A stretch of 23,526 bases of DNA. It comes from JBEKTY01 sp049515555 (GTDB lineage: Bacteria > Planctomycetota > Planctomycetia > Pirellulales > Thermoguttaceae). The stretch is from assembly GCA_049515555.1 (NCBI GenBank), contig JBEKTY010000130.1, positions 1 to 23,526 of the forward strand, written 5' to 3'. The notes beneath the pieces are model-generated. The model was not told the DNA's origin. It did not search any database and saw only the letters and a list, made by a program, of their open reading frames with translations. Both the position numbers and the translations under genes were made by a program. Position 1 is the stretch's first letter, and every line of letters starts with the position of its first letter. Shown here piece by piece: positions 6,060 to 13,768 of this stretch.

Positions 6060-6101
6060 CATCCCTAATCCCTAATCGCCCCTAACCCCTAATCCCCCTT
6101 A
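6060..6101 (-). repeat. C-rich heptamer array before the glycosyltransferase gene
   Basis: ATCCCTAATCCCTAATC and CCCTAACCCCTAATCCCC are the complement-strand form of the GGGATTA units at the truA end. It ends about ten bases before the next start codon and so occupies the expected ribosome-binding region. Confidence 0.8.
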
Positions 6102-6110
6102 TTAAGTTCC

Positions 6111-7304
6111 ATGCGAGTCGCTCACGTCATCACACGATTGATCCTCGGCGGGGCGCAGGAGAACGTCGTGCTCTCGTGCGAGGACTTGATCCGCCGCCAC
6201 GGGGACCAGGTGTTGCTCGTCACCGGTCCGCCGCGGGGGCGGGAGGGAAGCCTGCTCGATCGGGCCAGGGCAGGGGGGGTGCCGCTGGAGATCATCGGCG
6301 GCCTGCGGCGGGCGATTCATCCGTGGTACGACGTGGCCGCTTATCTGGGGATCCGCCGGGCCCTGCGGCGTTTTCGGCCCGACGTGGTCCACACCCATAG
6401 CGCTAAGGGCGGGATGCTGGGCCGGGCGGCCGCCTCGAGCCTGGGGGTGCCGGCAATCGTGCACACCGTGCACGGGGCGCCATTTCATCCGTACCAGGGC
6501 CGGGTGGCGCGAGCCGTTTTCCGGGCGTGCGAACGCTGGGCCGCCAGCCGCTGTCACGCCCTGGTCAGCGTGGCCGACGCCATGACCGAGCTGCTGGTCT
6601 CCGCCGGCGTGGCCCCGCGGGAGAAATTCGTCACGATCGCCAGCGGCATGGAGGTCGAGCCGCTACTGGAGGCCGACCGGCACCGGCAGCAGGTCCGCCA
6701 GGCCCTGGGCTACCGGCCTGAGCATATCGTCGTGGGCAAGATCGCCCGACTGTTTCCGCTCAAGGGGCACCAGTACGTGATCCGGGCCGCGGCGTCGGTG
6801 GTGCGACGGGATTCGCGGGTGCGGTTCCTGATGGTTGGCGACGGGGTTCTTCGGGAACGATTATTCCGGCAGGCGGCGGCGGCGGGGCTGGCGGATTACA
6901 TCCAATGGGTGGGGCTGGTTCCAGCAGAGCGTGTCCCGCCGCTGTTGGGCGCCATGGACATCGTCTTGCACGCAAGCCTGCGGGAAGGGCTGCCGCGGGC
7001 CGTGGTCCAAGGGTTGATCGCGGGCAAGCCGGTAGCGAGTTTCGATATCGACGGGGCCCGCGAGGTTGTGCTTCCGGGGATCACGGGCTACCTGGTCCCG
7101 CCCGGGGACTGGCAGGGGCTGGCCGAGGCCGTGCTGCGGCTGGCCGGCGACGCCGGTTTGCGAGCCCGGCTGGGGCAGGAGGGAAGGGGCCGGTTTGCCG
7201 ATCGGTTCCGCCATGAGCGGATGACCGAGGAAATCCGCGCGCTTTACGAGCGGCTATTGGCCCCACATGGCCGTCTGGCAGGGGGGCACGCAACCTCACA
7301 ATAG
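6111..7304 (+). CDS. GT4-family glycosyltransferase
   Basis: The 397-residue protein has the two-Rossmann (GT-B) layout. The N-terminal half has HVITRLILGGAQEN (5-18), PDVVHTHSAKGGMLGR (90-105) and the TVHG motif (119-122). The C-terminal half has VGKIARLFPLKGHQ (208-221), LMVGDGVLRE and HASLREGLPRAVVQGLIAGKPV. The usual EX7E motif is E292 with Gln300 in the second position, a variant I associate with some members of this group. It would transfer a sugar from a nucleotide donor, probably for envelope polysaccharide or glycolipid; donor and acceptor cannot be read from sequence. The ATG at 6111 lacks a clear ribosome binding site because a C-rich repeat array ends just upstream. No other polysaccharide genes are adjacent. 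Confidence 0.9.
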   Translation: MRVAHVITRLILGGAQENVVLSCEDLIRRHGDQVLLVTGPPRGREGSLLDRARAGGVPLEIIGGLRRAIHPWYDVAAYLGIRRALRRFRPDVVHTHSAKGGMLGRAAASSLGVPAIVHTVHGAPFHPYQGRVARAVFRACERWAASRCHALVSVADAMTELLVSAGVAPREKFVTIASGMEVEPLLEADRHRQQVRQALGYRPEHIVVGKIARLFPLKGHQYVIRAAASVVRRDSRVRFLMVGDGVLRERLFRQAAAAGLADYIQWVGLVPAERVPPLLGAMDIVLHASLREGLPRAVVQGLIAGKPVASFDIDGAREVVLPGITGYLVPPGDWQGLAEAVLRLAGDAGLRARLGQEGRGRFADRFRHERMTEEIRALYERLLAPHGRLAGGHATSQ

Positions 7305-7406
7305 CAGTTGCGGAACAGCGCCAGCATCCTTAGACTTTAACGGAGCGGCAAAGAATACAACGATACCGGAACAACCCGTTTTTCCCATCTGCGCGGACGA
7401 TCTGGC

Positions 7407-8282
7407 GTGGCCAAAACTGTCCCAGGTTATTTGGGGCCCTATCGACTTCTGAACGTCATCCATACCGGTCATGGCAGCCAGCTCTGGCAGGCCTATGACG
7501 ATGGCAAGCAGCGAATGGTCGCGGTGAAAGCCCTCCTGCCGCAGTTTGCCAAGGATAGCGAGCACATCGGATACTTGCGACGGGAATACAAGGTGGGCCT
7601 GCAAGTGGTGCACCAGCGGATCATCGAGGTGTACTCCCTGGACACCGACCACGGAATCCCGTACCTGGGCATGGAGTGGTTCGGGGCGCTGAACTTGAAA
7701 CGGCGGATTCGCTCGAAGGAGGATCGCGAGAAACTGGCCTACCTCGTCCCCAAGATCCTCGTCGAGGCGGCCGAAGGCCTGGGCTGGATGCACCATATCG
7801 GCTGGGTCCATCGCGACGTCAAGCCCGATAACTTCCTGGTCGACGAGCAAGGGCAGGCCAAACTGATCGATTTCGGCCTGGCCCTGCGGGCCCAGCATGG
7901 GTGGGGCAAGCTGTTGACGCGCCGCTCGAAACGGCAAGGCACCCCAAGCTACATGGCGCCGGAGCAGATCCGCTGCCAGTCGGTGGACGAGCGGATGGAC
8001 GTGTACGCCTTCGGCTGCATGGCCTACGAGATGTTTGCGGGCAACCCGCCGTTTACGGGTTCGACGCGGGAGGAGTTGTTTACCAAGCACCTGAAGGCCC
8101 CGCCGCCTTCGCTGGAGGCGGTGGACTCGAACGTGACGGCGGAGTTTGCCCAGTGGTTGCGGCGGTGCCTGGCCAAGGATCCGGCGAAGCGTCCGGCTTC
8201 AGCCCACGAGATGCTCGGCGATCTGCGGACCATGCGGATCTTCAAGAGCATGCCCCGCCGCCCGAGCTCGGCCGCTTCATGA
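7407..8282 (+). CDS. Hanks-type serine/threonine protein kinase
   Basis: The 291-residue protein is essentially one kinase domain. It shows the ATP lysine in VAVK (K41), the helix-C glutamate in LRREYK (E60), the catalytic loop HRDVKPDN (D137, N142), the DFG motif (D155), and SYMAPEQ at the activation-segment end. DVYAFGCMAYEMFAGNPPF follows, with a final arginine in KRPASAHEM. The glycine-rich loop is degenerate (HTGHGSQ). No transmembrane helix or sensory domain follows, unlike most PknB-type receptors, so it is probably cytosolic and takes its signal from a partner. The GTG start at 7407 follows a GGACGA stretch. It ends 48 bases before accA on the same strand, so the two may be co-transcribed; a regulatory link to fatty-acid synthesis would be speculation. 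Confidence 0.93.
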   Translation: MAKTVPGYLGPYRLLNVIHTGHGSQLWQAYDDGKQRMVAVKALLPQFAKDSEHIGYLRREYKVGLQVVHQRIIEVYSLDTDHGIPYLGMEWFGALNLKRRIRSKEDREKLAYLVPKILVEAAEGLGWMHHIGWVHRDVKPDNFLVDEQGQAKLIDFGLALRAQHGWGKLLTRRSKRQGTPSYMAPEQIRCQSVDERMDVYAFGCMAYEMFAGNPPFTGSTREELFTKHLKAPPPSLEAVDSNVTAEFAQWLRRCLAKDPAKRPASAHEMLGDLRTMRIFKSMPRRPSSAAS

Positions 8283-8330
8283 TTACAGGAACCCCAACGA
8301 AGAGCGGAGCCCCGGGTCAGGTGAGCGATC

Positions 8331-9302
8331 ATGGCTGAGAGTAATCACCGTTTGTCGTTCGAGCGGCCGATCTACGAGCTGGAGGCCCGCATCCAGAAGC
8401 TGGAAGGCGCCGGGCAGCAGGACCCGGAGGCCCGCAATGAAGTCCGCCGGCTGCGGCGGGAATGGACGGAACTCAAGAAGCGGATCTACGGCCAGTTGAA
8501 GCCCTGGGAGACGGTCGAGGTGGCGCGCCATCCCGATCGGCCCATGACCACTGATTACCTGGAGCTGGTCTTCGACGAATTCGTCGAACTGCACGGCGAC
8601 CGGTTCTTCGGCGACGACCGCGCGATCCGCACCGGCTGGGCCAAGCTGGACACGTATCGGGTGATGCTCGTCGGGCACCAGAAGGGCAAGACGCTCAAGG
8701 AGCGCAACATCTGCTTTTTCGGCTGCGCCCATCCCGAGGGCTACCGCAAGGCGATGGCCAAGATGCGGTTGGCCGCCAAGTTCCACATGCCGGTGATCTG
8801 CCTGATAGACACGCCGGGGGCGTATCCGGGCATCGGGGCCGAAGAGCGCGGCCAGGCCCAGGTCATCGCCACCTCGATGTTCGACATGTCGCGGCTGCCC
8901 ACGCCCATCATCTGCGTGGTAATCGGCGAAGGCGGCTCGGGGGGGGCCCTGGGCATCGGCGTCGGCGATCGCGTGGCCATGCTCGAACACGCCTACTATT
9001 CGGTGATCAGTCCCGAAGGCTGCGCCGGCATCCTGTGGAAGAGCCACACCTTCAAGGAGCAGGCCGCCGAGGCCCTGAAAATGACCTCCAAGGACCTGCT
9101 GCGGCTGGGCATCATCGACGACGTGATCCGCGAGCCCCTGGGCGGGGCGCACCGCGACCATCACCTCATGGCCAGCCGGTTGAAGATCTTTCTCCGCAAC
9201 ACGCTCCGCGAGCTGGTCGAGCAGCCGATCGACCAGTTGTTGGACGCACGGTATCAGAAGTTCCGCCGTATGGGCGTGTTCCTGGAGGGCAACCCGGTCT
9301 AG
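8331..9302 (+). CDS. accA: Acetyl-CoA carboxylase carboxyltransferase subunit alpha
   Basis: AccA forms the carboxyltransferase with AccD and moves the carboxyl group from biotin to acetyl-CoA, giving malonyl-CoA for fatty-acid synthesis in the cytosol. The 323-residue length is normal. The N-terminal helical part (ERPIYELEARIQKLE) is followed by YLELVFDEFVELHGDR (76-91), LIDTPGAYPGIGAEERGQ (158-175), VIGEGGSGGALGIGVGD (197-213) and SVISPEGCAGILWK (224-237), all characteristic. The ATG at 8331 is preceded by AGGTGAG. No accD is in the window. Identification is secure. Confidence 0.97.
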   Translation: MAESNHRLSFERPIYELEARIQKLEGAGQQDPEARNEVRRLRREWTELKKRIYGQLKPWETVEVARHPDRPMTTDYLELVFDEFVELHGDRFFGDDRAIRTGWAKLDTYRVMLVGHQKGKTLKERNICFFGCAHPEGYRKAMAKMRLAAKFHMPVICLIDTPGAYPGIGAEERGQAQVIATSMFDMSRLPTPIICVVIGEGGSGGALGIGVGDRVAMLEHAYYSVISPEGCAGILWKSHTFKEQAAEALKMTSKDLLRLGIIDDVIREPLGGAHRDHHLMASRLKIFLRNTLRELVEQPIDQLLDARYQKFRRMGVFLEGNPV

Positions 9303-9793
9303 TCGCACGCCGAAGGGCGCGAGGCATGGATCTGGCTCAATGAACAAATCCACGGCCGGCAACTCGGCCAAGCCCAACCCGAGACGACCGTCAAACTCCG
9401 CAAACTCGGCCTGCTCGTCATCACTGAACCGCCCGACCGGCAAGTCACCAGCCTACAGTTCCTGAACCGCACGATAAGCGAGGAGGTGCTCCGGCCAATC
9501 CCGGCGCTCTACCGTCTCCAAAGCGCGAACCTGGCGAAGACCGACGCGACCGCCGACTGACTGCGCTGCTTCGCCGGCCTGACATGAAATCGCTGGACGC
9601 CTGCCCGCCGGACCTGGCTACCATGCCCGTGCGCGGTTGGCTGCTGCTGCAGGACGACGAGATCACCGACGCCTGCGCGGCACAGGCGCGTCTGGAAAAA
9701 GTCGCCAACCTGCGACGGCTGACGATCCGCGGCACCAGAACGACCGCCAAGCCGGTGACGCGACTAACCGGGATTACTCACCGGGGCTCGTAG
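9303..9793 (+). pseudogene. Decayed leucine-rich-repeat-like gene remnant
   Basis: Directly after accA an open stretch reads AWIWLNEQIHGRQL, then KLRKLGLLVITEPPDRQVTS and IPALYRLQSANLAKTDATAD before a TGA at 9558-9560. The same frame continues LRCFAGLT to another TGA. The sense then continues in a different frame from 9584 with LLLQDDEITDACAAQ and LEKVANLRRLTIRGTRT, ending at 9793. These pieces resemble the ITDxxLxxLxxLxxLxxLxLxGT repeats of planctomycete leucine-rich-repeat proteins, with in-frame stops and at least one frameshift. The final codons run into the dispersed repeat at 9771. A start codon cannot be assigned. It is probably a dead fragment, perhaps the 3' end of a larger protein. 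Confidence 0.5.
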
Positions 9794-9876
9794 TGACCCG
9801 ATTTATCGGGTCGGGAGAGTGTGAACGGGTCAAGGACCGCATGAATGCGGTCACTACGAAGATTGGTGAATACTCC
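9771..9876. repeat. Dispersed double-hairpin repeat, copy 1
   Basis: The 106-base unit has imperfect inverted ends (GGATTACTCACC and GGTGAATACTCC). Inside, CGTAGTGAC and GTCACTACG pair across the unit. Two perfect hairpins lie within: 9795-9812 (GACCCGAT/ATCGGGTC) and 9835-9852 (GACCGCAT/ATGCGGTC). A second copy lies at 16815-16921 in the same orientation with scattered substitutions. No coding capacity is evident. Confidence 0.85.
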
Positions 9877-9955
9877 GGGCCGACGGAGGCCAAGCCGCTA
9901 ATCTTGGCGATTCCAACCGCCGCCCGAGGCCGCTGCCAACGTCCGATAATGTTTC

Positions 9956-10513
9956 TTATGTTCGGTTGGCGGTCCGGTTTCCGGCCGGGAAACCCGGGTC
10001 GAGCTTCCGGTCCAGGTCGTCCAGATACTTCCCCACCACGGTCCGAATTTCCGCGGGCAAGATCGGGCCGGCACGCTCCGTCAGCCGGGCAATGCAGCGG
10101 CCCGACCGCGACTTGAGGATCGTCTGCCGAGCGGGCTCGGAGAGCGTCACCGTGAAGAACGTAATCACGATGCACCAAAGCACGCCCTTCAGCGCGCCAA
10201 ACACCGCCCCCAGTTGGCGGTCGAACTCCTTCAGTTGCAGCCGGTCTATGAACGCCGACACCGTCCGGAAGCCCAGCCAGATCGCCAGCGACGTGGCGAC
10301 ATAGAGCAGCAGCATGGCCAGGAAGCGGTTCCAGGGCGGCTGGCCACAAAGGGGGGCCAAGGGTCCGCTGAAATGCGCGGCCACCAGCACGCTGACCACG
10401 ATCGCCGCCGTGGCCGCCAGTTGCCAGGCCATCCCCCGCCAGGCCCCATGCAAAATGCACAGGAAGAGCACTACCAGCATGAAGACGTCGTAGGGTTGCA
10501 CGGGAACACTCAA
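9956..10513 (-). CDS. CvpA-family inner-membrane protein
   Basis: The 185-residue protein has four hydrophobic segments: YDVFMLVVLFLCILHGAWRG, LAATAAIVVSVLVAAHF, FLAMLLLYVATSLAIWLGF and GVLWCIVITFFTVTLS. The short polar motif RGMAWQ follows the first helix, and RLQLKEFDRQLGAVFGALKG precedes the last. Helix-RG-helix followed by a LGxxFGxxKG loop is the signature of the CvpA (colicin V production) family. Members are inner-membrane proteins linked to envelope homeostasis, but the molecular role is not settled. The start is uncertain: I chose TTG at 10513 (AAGG upstream); GTG at 10501 would remove four residues. An ATG at 10705 would overlap the divergent vapB-like gene and adds an unlikely extension. 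Confidence 0.8.
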   Translation of the reverse strand: MSVPVQPYDVFMLVVLFLCILHGAWRGMAWQLAATAAIVVSVLVAAHFSGPLAPLCGQPPWNRFLAMLLLYVATSLAIWLGFRTVSAFIDRLQLKEFDRQLGAVFGALKGVLWCIVITFFTVTLSEPARQTILKSRSGRCIARLTERAGPILPAEIRTVVGKYLDDLDRKLDPGFPAGNRTANRT

Positions 10514-10603
10514 GGCCGGACCTTCGGCGACCGCGACGGGAGTATACCGGCAAACCACGGGCCTGCGAAGGGCAGATTCGGCCTCCTTGGCAAGGCGAAA
10601 GCC

Positions 10604-10612
10604 TGGTATAAT
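10604..10612 (+). promoter_or_regulatory. Extended -10 promoter before the VapB-like gene
   Basis: TGGTATAAT combines the TGn extension with a perfect TATAAT. A partial -35 (TTGGCA at 10587-10592) is closer than usual. It lies 79 bases before the antitoxin start. The same nine bases recur upstream of pdxA. Confidence 0.45.
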
Positions 10613-10690
10613 AAACAGGAGTTTCAGCCGAATTGTGCTTGACGACTCATTGTCGTGGTTGAAACCAATGTGGGCTAGGGGGTTCATGCC

Positions 10691-10939
10691 ATGAAAGCCA
10701 TTCAAGTTGAATCACAGGTTGGCGATGATGGGGTGCTTTCCTTGCAGGTGCCGTTGGGACCAGCGGAGGCACGGTCTCGGGTGATCGTAACCATTGCGCC
10801 ATTTCCATCTACGACCTCCACCGCGCTGGGTCAACACGACTGGCACGAGTTCATCTCCCGAACCTATGGATCATGCGCTGGCCTTGGGCTCGAAGAACCG
10901 GAGGACCTGCCCTTGCCAGAATGGGACCCGTCGGCGTGA
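10691..10939 (+). CDS. VapB-like antitoxin
   Basis: This is an 82-residue protein. The N-terminal half (MKAIQVESQVGDDGVLSLQVP, then SRVIVTIAPFP) resembles the short beta-strand N-terminal region of planctomycete and cyanobacterial PIN-toxin antitoxins. The C-terminal half is acidic and would be the toxin-neutralising tail: HDWHEFISRTYGSC and LEEPEDLPLPEWDPS. AGGGGG lies eight bases before the ATG. Its TGA overlaps the ATG of the PIN toxin by one base. The pairing with a PIN-domain gene supports the call more than the sequence alone. Regulation is probably by autorepression from the promoter near 10604, which I infer from how such pairs usually work. Confidence 0.78.
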   Translation: MKAIQVESQVGDDGVLSLQVPLGPAEARSRVIVTIAPFPSTTSTALGQHDWHEFISRTYGSCAGLGLEEPEDLPLPEWDPSA

Positions 10940-11343
10940 TGTACTTGCTGGACACCAACCCTTGCATTGTGTATCTCACCGGCCGGTCAGAGGTCTTGCG
11001 GCGGCGCCTGGACGCAGTGGGAAATGATCAGGTCGCGGTTTGCTCGATTGTCTGCGCGGAACTGTTTTTCGGCGCGGCGAAGAGTGTTAACCCCAACACG
11101 ACGTTGCAACGTCAACAACAATTCCTGGAACGGTTCCAGTCGCTACCCTTCGATGACGCCGCCGCTCGAATCTACGGCCCGCTTCGCGCCGATTTGGAAC
11201 GCGGGGGCGCCACGATCGGGGCAAACGACCTTCTGATCGCTTCCATCTCGCTGGCCAACGGTTTAACTCTTGTGAGTCATAATGTCGGAGAATTCTCCCG
11301 AGTCCCGGGCCTGATGGTCGAGGATTGGGAGATAGGGATTTGA
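10939..11343 (+). CDS. VapC-type PIN-domain ribonuclease toxin
   Basis: The 134-residue protein is one PIN domain. The acidic metal-binding residues are visible: Asp5 in YLLDTN, Glu41 in SIVCAELFFGA and Asp97 in IGANDLLIASIS. LVSHNVGEFSRVPGLMVEDW is the typical C-terminal block. VapC toxins are Mg-dependent RNases that usually cut tRNA or rRNA and are blocked by the antitoxin encoded just before. I chose the ATG at 10939 (TGATG overlap with the antitoxin); GTG at 10936 is in frame and could also serve. The final codons and stop run through a GGGAGATAGGGATTTGA stretch similar in style to the heptamer tracts. dtd is encoded on the other strand ten bases beyond the stop. Confidence 0.93.
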   Translation: MYLLDTNPCIVYLTGRSEVLRRRLDAVGNDQVAVCSIVCAELFFGAAKSVNPNTTLQRQQQFLERFQSLPFDDAAARIYGPLRADLERGGATIGANDLLIASISLANGLTLVSHNVGEFSRVPGLMVEDWEIGI

Positions 11344-11353
11344 CCGCCCCCCC

Positions 11354-11791
11354 TTACGTCTCCACCACGAACGTCACCGGGCCATCGTTGACCAGTTCCA
11401 CCTGCATGTGCCGGCGAAATCGGCCGGTGGCCACCTCGATGCCTTGCCCGGCCACGGCCCGGACGAACACTTCGTAGAGCTGCTCGGCCAGCTCGGGCCC
11501 GGCAACCGCGTCGAACGAAGGCCGCCGGCCTTTGCGGCAATCGCCCAGCAGGGTGAACTGGCTGACGACCAGCATTGCGCCGCCCACGTCGGCCAGGGCC
11601 CGGTTCATTTTCCCCTGGTCGTCCTCGAAGACCCGCAGCGAGGCGATCTTCGCGGCCACTTGCCGGGCATCGGCCTCGGTGTCGCCCCGGGCGACGCCCA
11701 GCAGGACGAGCAGCCCCCGCCCGATCCGGCCGCAGACCTCGCCGGCCACGGAAACCTCGGCCCGGCTGACGCGCTGAATACATGCCCGCAT
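11354..11791 (-). CDS. dtd: D-aminoacyl-tRNA deacylase
   Basis: DTD removes D-amino acids (and glycine from tRNA-Ala) mis-attached to tRNA, a cytosolic proofreading role. The 145-residue protein carries the diagnostic motifs SQFTLLGD (77-84) and NDGPVT (135-140), the cross-subunit Gly-Pro motif that screens L-amino acids. RACIQRVSRAEVSV is at the N terminus and KGRRPSFDAVAGPE in the middle. Length is normal. I chose the ATG at 11791, which gives the standard MRACIQRV beginning; an upstream start at 11830 adds 13 unconserved residues. No strong ribosome binding site is seen. It is convergent with the VapC-type gene and divergent from pdxA. Confidence 0.96.
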   Translation of the reverse strand: MRACIQRVSRAEVSVAGEVCGRIGRGLLVLLGVARGDTEADARQVAAKIASLRVFEDDQGKMNRALADVGGAMLVVSQFTLLGDCRKGRRPSFDAVAGPELAEQLYEVFVRAVAGQGIEVATGRFRRHMQVELVNDGPVTFVVET

Positions 11792-11900
11792 AGTAACCAC
11801 GATTCTCGATTCTCGGGCGGCGAGTTGCAATAGGGCCGCCCGGTGCCGGTATGCACCCGGCGAACGGCCGGTGCGGCTGCCTGGGCGGGGCGGCGGGGGC

Positions 11901-11909
11901 TGGTATAAT
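11901..11909 (+). promoter_or_regulatory. Extended -10 promoter before pdxA
   Basis: TGGTATAAT is a perfect extended -10, 104 bases before the pdxA start, with a very GC-rich upstream flank and no clear -35. Orientation fits pdxA. Confidence 0.45.
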
Positions 11910-12012
11910 TAGCTGAGGACGCGATAGGCGCGGTCGCCAAGCAGAATGCGGCGCGCTAATGCCGAAGGTAATATAGAATTCGGCCGCCGCGGGGCCAATC
12001 AACGCAGAGATC

Positions 12013-13047
12013 ATGCCCGACAGACCCCTTATTGCGATCACCCAGGGCGACCCGGCCGGCGTGGGGCCGGAGATCATCGTCAAGGCTTGGGCCCGGCCTG
12101 AGGTGCATGAATGGTGCCGTCCGGTGGTAGTGGGCCATCCCGAAATCTTGCGGCGGGCCGCGGCACTATGGCAAACAGGCGTGACCGTGGTCGAGATCGA
12201 CTCGCCCGAACAGGCCGCGCCCTCCGCCACCGCACTGCCGTGCATTCGCTGCGGCACAGACGACGTGCTCGACGTGCCCCCGGGGACGATCGACGCCCGG
12301 TCGGGCCAGGCGGCCTACGAGGCCGTGGTCGCCGCCGCTCGGCTGGCCCTGGCCGGCCGGGTCGCCGCCATCACCACCGCCCCGCTGCACAAGGAGGCCC
12401 TGCACCGCGCAGGCCATGCGTACCCCGGCCATACTGAGCTGCTGGCCGAGCTGTGCGGCGTAAGCGACTTCGCCATGATGCTGTACCTCGGCCCACACGA
12501 GACGCTCCGCTCGCCCGCCGGTTTGGCGGTGGTTCATGTCACGCTGCACACGGCCTTGCGCAAGGCCGTGCAGGAGCTCAGCCCAGAGGGCGTGTTGGCC
12601 AAGGCCCGGCTGGCCGATGGCTTCATGACGCGTCTGGCGGGCCGCCGCCCGCGGATCGGCGTTTGCGCGCTCAATCCGCACGGCGGCGAAGGCGGACTGT
12701 TCGGCCTCGAAGAGCTTTCGATTATCCGGCCGGCCATCGATCGGGGTGTGGCCGAAGGACTCGACCTGCAAGGCCCGCTGCCAACCGATACCCTGATGGT
12801 CCAGGCCCGTGACGGGCGATTCGACGCCATTGTTGCCATGTATCACGACCAAGGGCACATCGCCTTGAAGCTGCTGGGCATGCACCGCGCGGTGAACGTG
12901 ACCCTGGGCCTGCCGATCATCCGCACGAGCGTGGCCCACGGCACGGCCTTCGACATCGCCTGGCAAGGCCGGGCTCGGCCCGACAGCATGGTCGAGGCAT
13001 TGCGGGTGGCCAGCCTCTTGGCGACCGCCGAGCGGCATAGCGGTTGA
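12013..13047 (+). CDS. pdxA: 4-hydroxythreonine-4-phosphate dehydrogenase
   Basis: PdxA oxidises 4-phosphohydroxy-L-threonine with NAD in the DXP-dependent vitamin B6 pathway. The product is condensed by PdxJ. The 344-residue protein has the expected blocks: ITQGDPAGVGPEI (9-21), TTAPLHKEAL (121-130), AYPGHTELLAEL (136-147), ALNPHGGEGGLFG (219-231), GPLPTDTL (254-261), AMYHDQG (275-281) and NVTLGLPIIRTSVAHGTAFD (295-314). The likely metal ligands are His179, His223 and His278, by comparison with E. coli PdxA. The ATG at 12013 has a weak GCAGAG upstream. The stop is followed by an 80-base C-rich tract (CCCTGCCCTGCCC), resembling the G-rich repeat tracts after asd and truA but on the opposite strand. 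No pdxJ is in the window. Confidence 0.96.
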   Translation: MPDRPLIAITQGDPAGVGPEIIVKAWARPEVHEWCRPVVVGHPEILRRAAALWQTGVTVVEIDSPEQAAPSATALPCIRCGTDDVLDVPPGTIDARSGQAAYEAVVAAARLALAGRVAAITTAPLHKEALHRAGHAYPGHTELLAELCGVSDFAMMLYLGPHETLRSPAGLAVVHVTLHTALRKAVQELSPEGVLAKARLADGFMTRLAGRRPRIGVCALNPHGGEGGLFGLEELSIIRPAIDRGVAEGLDLQGPLPTDTLMVQARDGRFDAIVAMYHDQGHIALKLLGMHRAVNVTLGLPIIRTSVAHGTAFDIAWQGRARPDSMVEALRVASLLATAERHSG

Positions 13048-13130
13048 GCCACCGCCCCCTGCCCTTCCGCCCTCCCCCTGCCCTGCCCTTTTCCTGCCTT
13101 TCCCCTTGCGATTATCAACAAACCTGGTCT
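13048..13130. repeat. C-rich tract between pdxA and the RAYT gene
   Basis: CCCCCTGCCC, CCCTCCCCC and CTGCCCTGCCC runs follow the pdxA stop. The reverse-complement form (GGGCAGGGCAGGG) is found at about 625-637, and a CCCCCCTGCCCTGCCC tract recurs at about 13930. It may be a degenerate member of the G-rich heptamer class. There is no gene here. Confidence 0.45.
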
Positions 13131-13751
13131 TCAATGGTTTCTGGCCTGCGGTTTCGCTTTCCGCACGATCTCGACCTGCCCCGGCAGCCAGCCGTCGTAC
13201 TCCTTGACGAACGGCCAATGCTGCGCCGGGCGTCTGGCCCTGGGCGGATTCTGCCGGATGTAATCCACCGTCCGGACGGTGTCTTCGCGCGAGTCCAGAT
13301 ACACCTTCCAGCCCGGACCACCCCAGACCGGGTGCTCCTGTTCCCGCCGCCCAAGGCCAAGGACCGCGCCACGGCTCGCCTCCTGCAAATGCCCGATCAT
13401 CGTTTCCGCCAGATCGCGGTGCTTGCGGACCAAGATGTGTATGTGGTCGGGCATGACCGCGCACCCATAGCACGTATAATTGCGTTGCCGGATCACCGCC
13501 CCCAAGGCATCCCCGATCGCCCGCACTTCCTCCTCCGACATGGTGAGCAGCGCATGTTTCAGCAGCGATCGGGCGGCCTCGTGAAACTCGCGGATCACCC
13601 GCCCCGCGGGCTGGATCCGCTTGCGTCCGTAGTGCAACTCCCCCAGTCCGGCGATTGCGGCGCAGCGGACATCCCGCGAGGTGCTGCCGCGGGGGTCGTT
13701 GGGAAGCCACCAGCCGTAGGCCGTCCAGACCAGGTGGTACGCGGCAATCAT
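13131..13751 (-). CDS. REP-associated tyrosine transposase (RAYT), Y1/HUH family
   Basis: The 206-residue protein begins with AAYHLVWTAYGWWLPNDPRGS, typical of planctomycete RAYTs. It carries the metal-binding HUH variant MPDHIHILV (His103, His105) and the candidate catalytic tyrosine in VDYIRQNP (Tyr164). These single-strand DNA transposases, related to IS200/IS605 TnpA, cut and join at REP hairpins. They are usually domesticated single-copy genes without insertion-sequence ends. I chose the ATG at 13751, since GAGTGGAG precedes it and the conserved part starts at once. Hairpins carrying CGCTTGCGGTTTCGC lie just upstream (13769-13855), and a related CCTGCGGTTTCGC is embedded in its last codons (13145-13157). 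It may have moved these repeats, or may itself be an element bounded by them (inference). Confidence 0.88.
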   Translation of the reverse strand: MIAAYHLVWTAYGWWLPNDPRGSTSRDVRCAAIAGLGELHYGRKRIQPAGRVIREFHEAARSLLKHALLTMSEEEVRAIGDALGAVIRQRNYTCYGCAVMPDHIHILVRKHRDLAETMIGHLQEASRGAVLGLGRREQEHPVWGGPGWKVYLDSREDTVRTVDYIRQNPPRARRPAQHWPFVKEYDGWLPGQVEIVRKAKPQARNH

Positions 13752-13768
13752 TCTCCACTCCCGTCGCT

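Noticed and set aside
5366..6101. Telomere-like GGGATTA repeats as a linear chromosome end
   Set aside because: They are internal, flanked by housekeeping genes on both sides, and occur in both orientations. They are better explained as dispersed heptamer repeats.
7407..9302. Kinase and accA as a dedicated regulatory pair
   Set aside because: They are close and on the same strand, but nothing in either sequence shows a phosphorylation or binding link. Left as possible co-transcription only.
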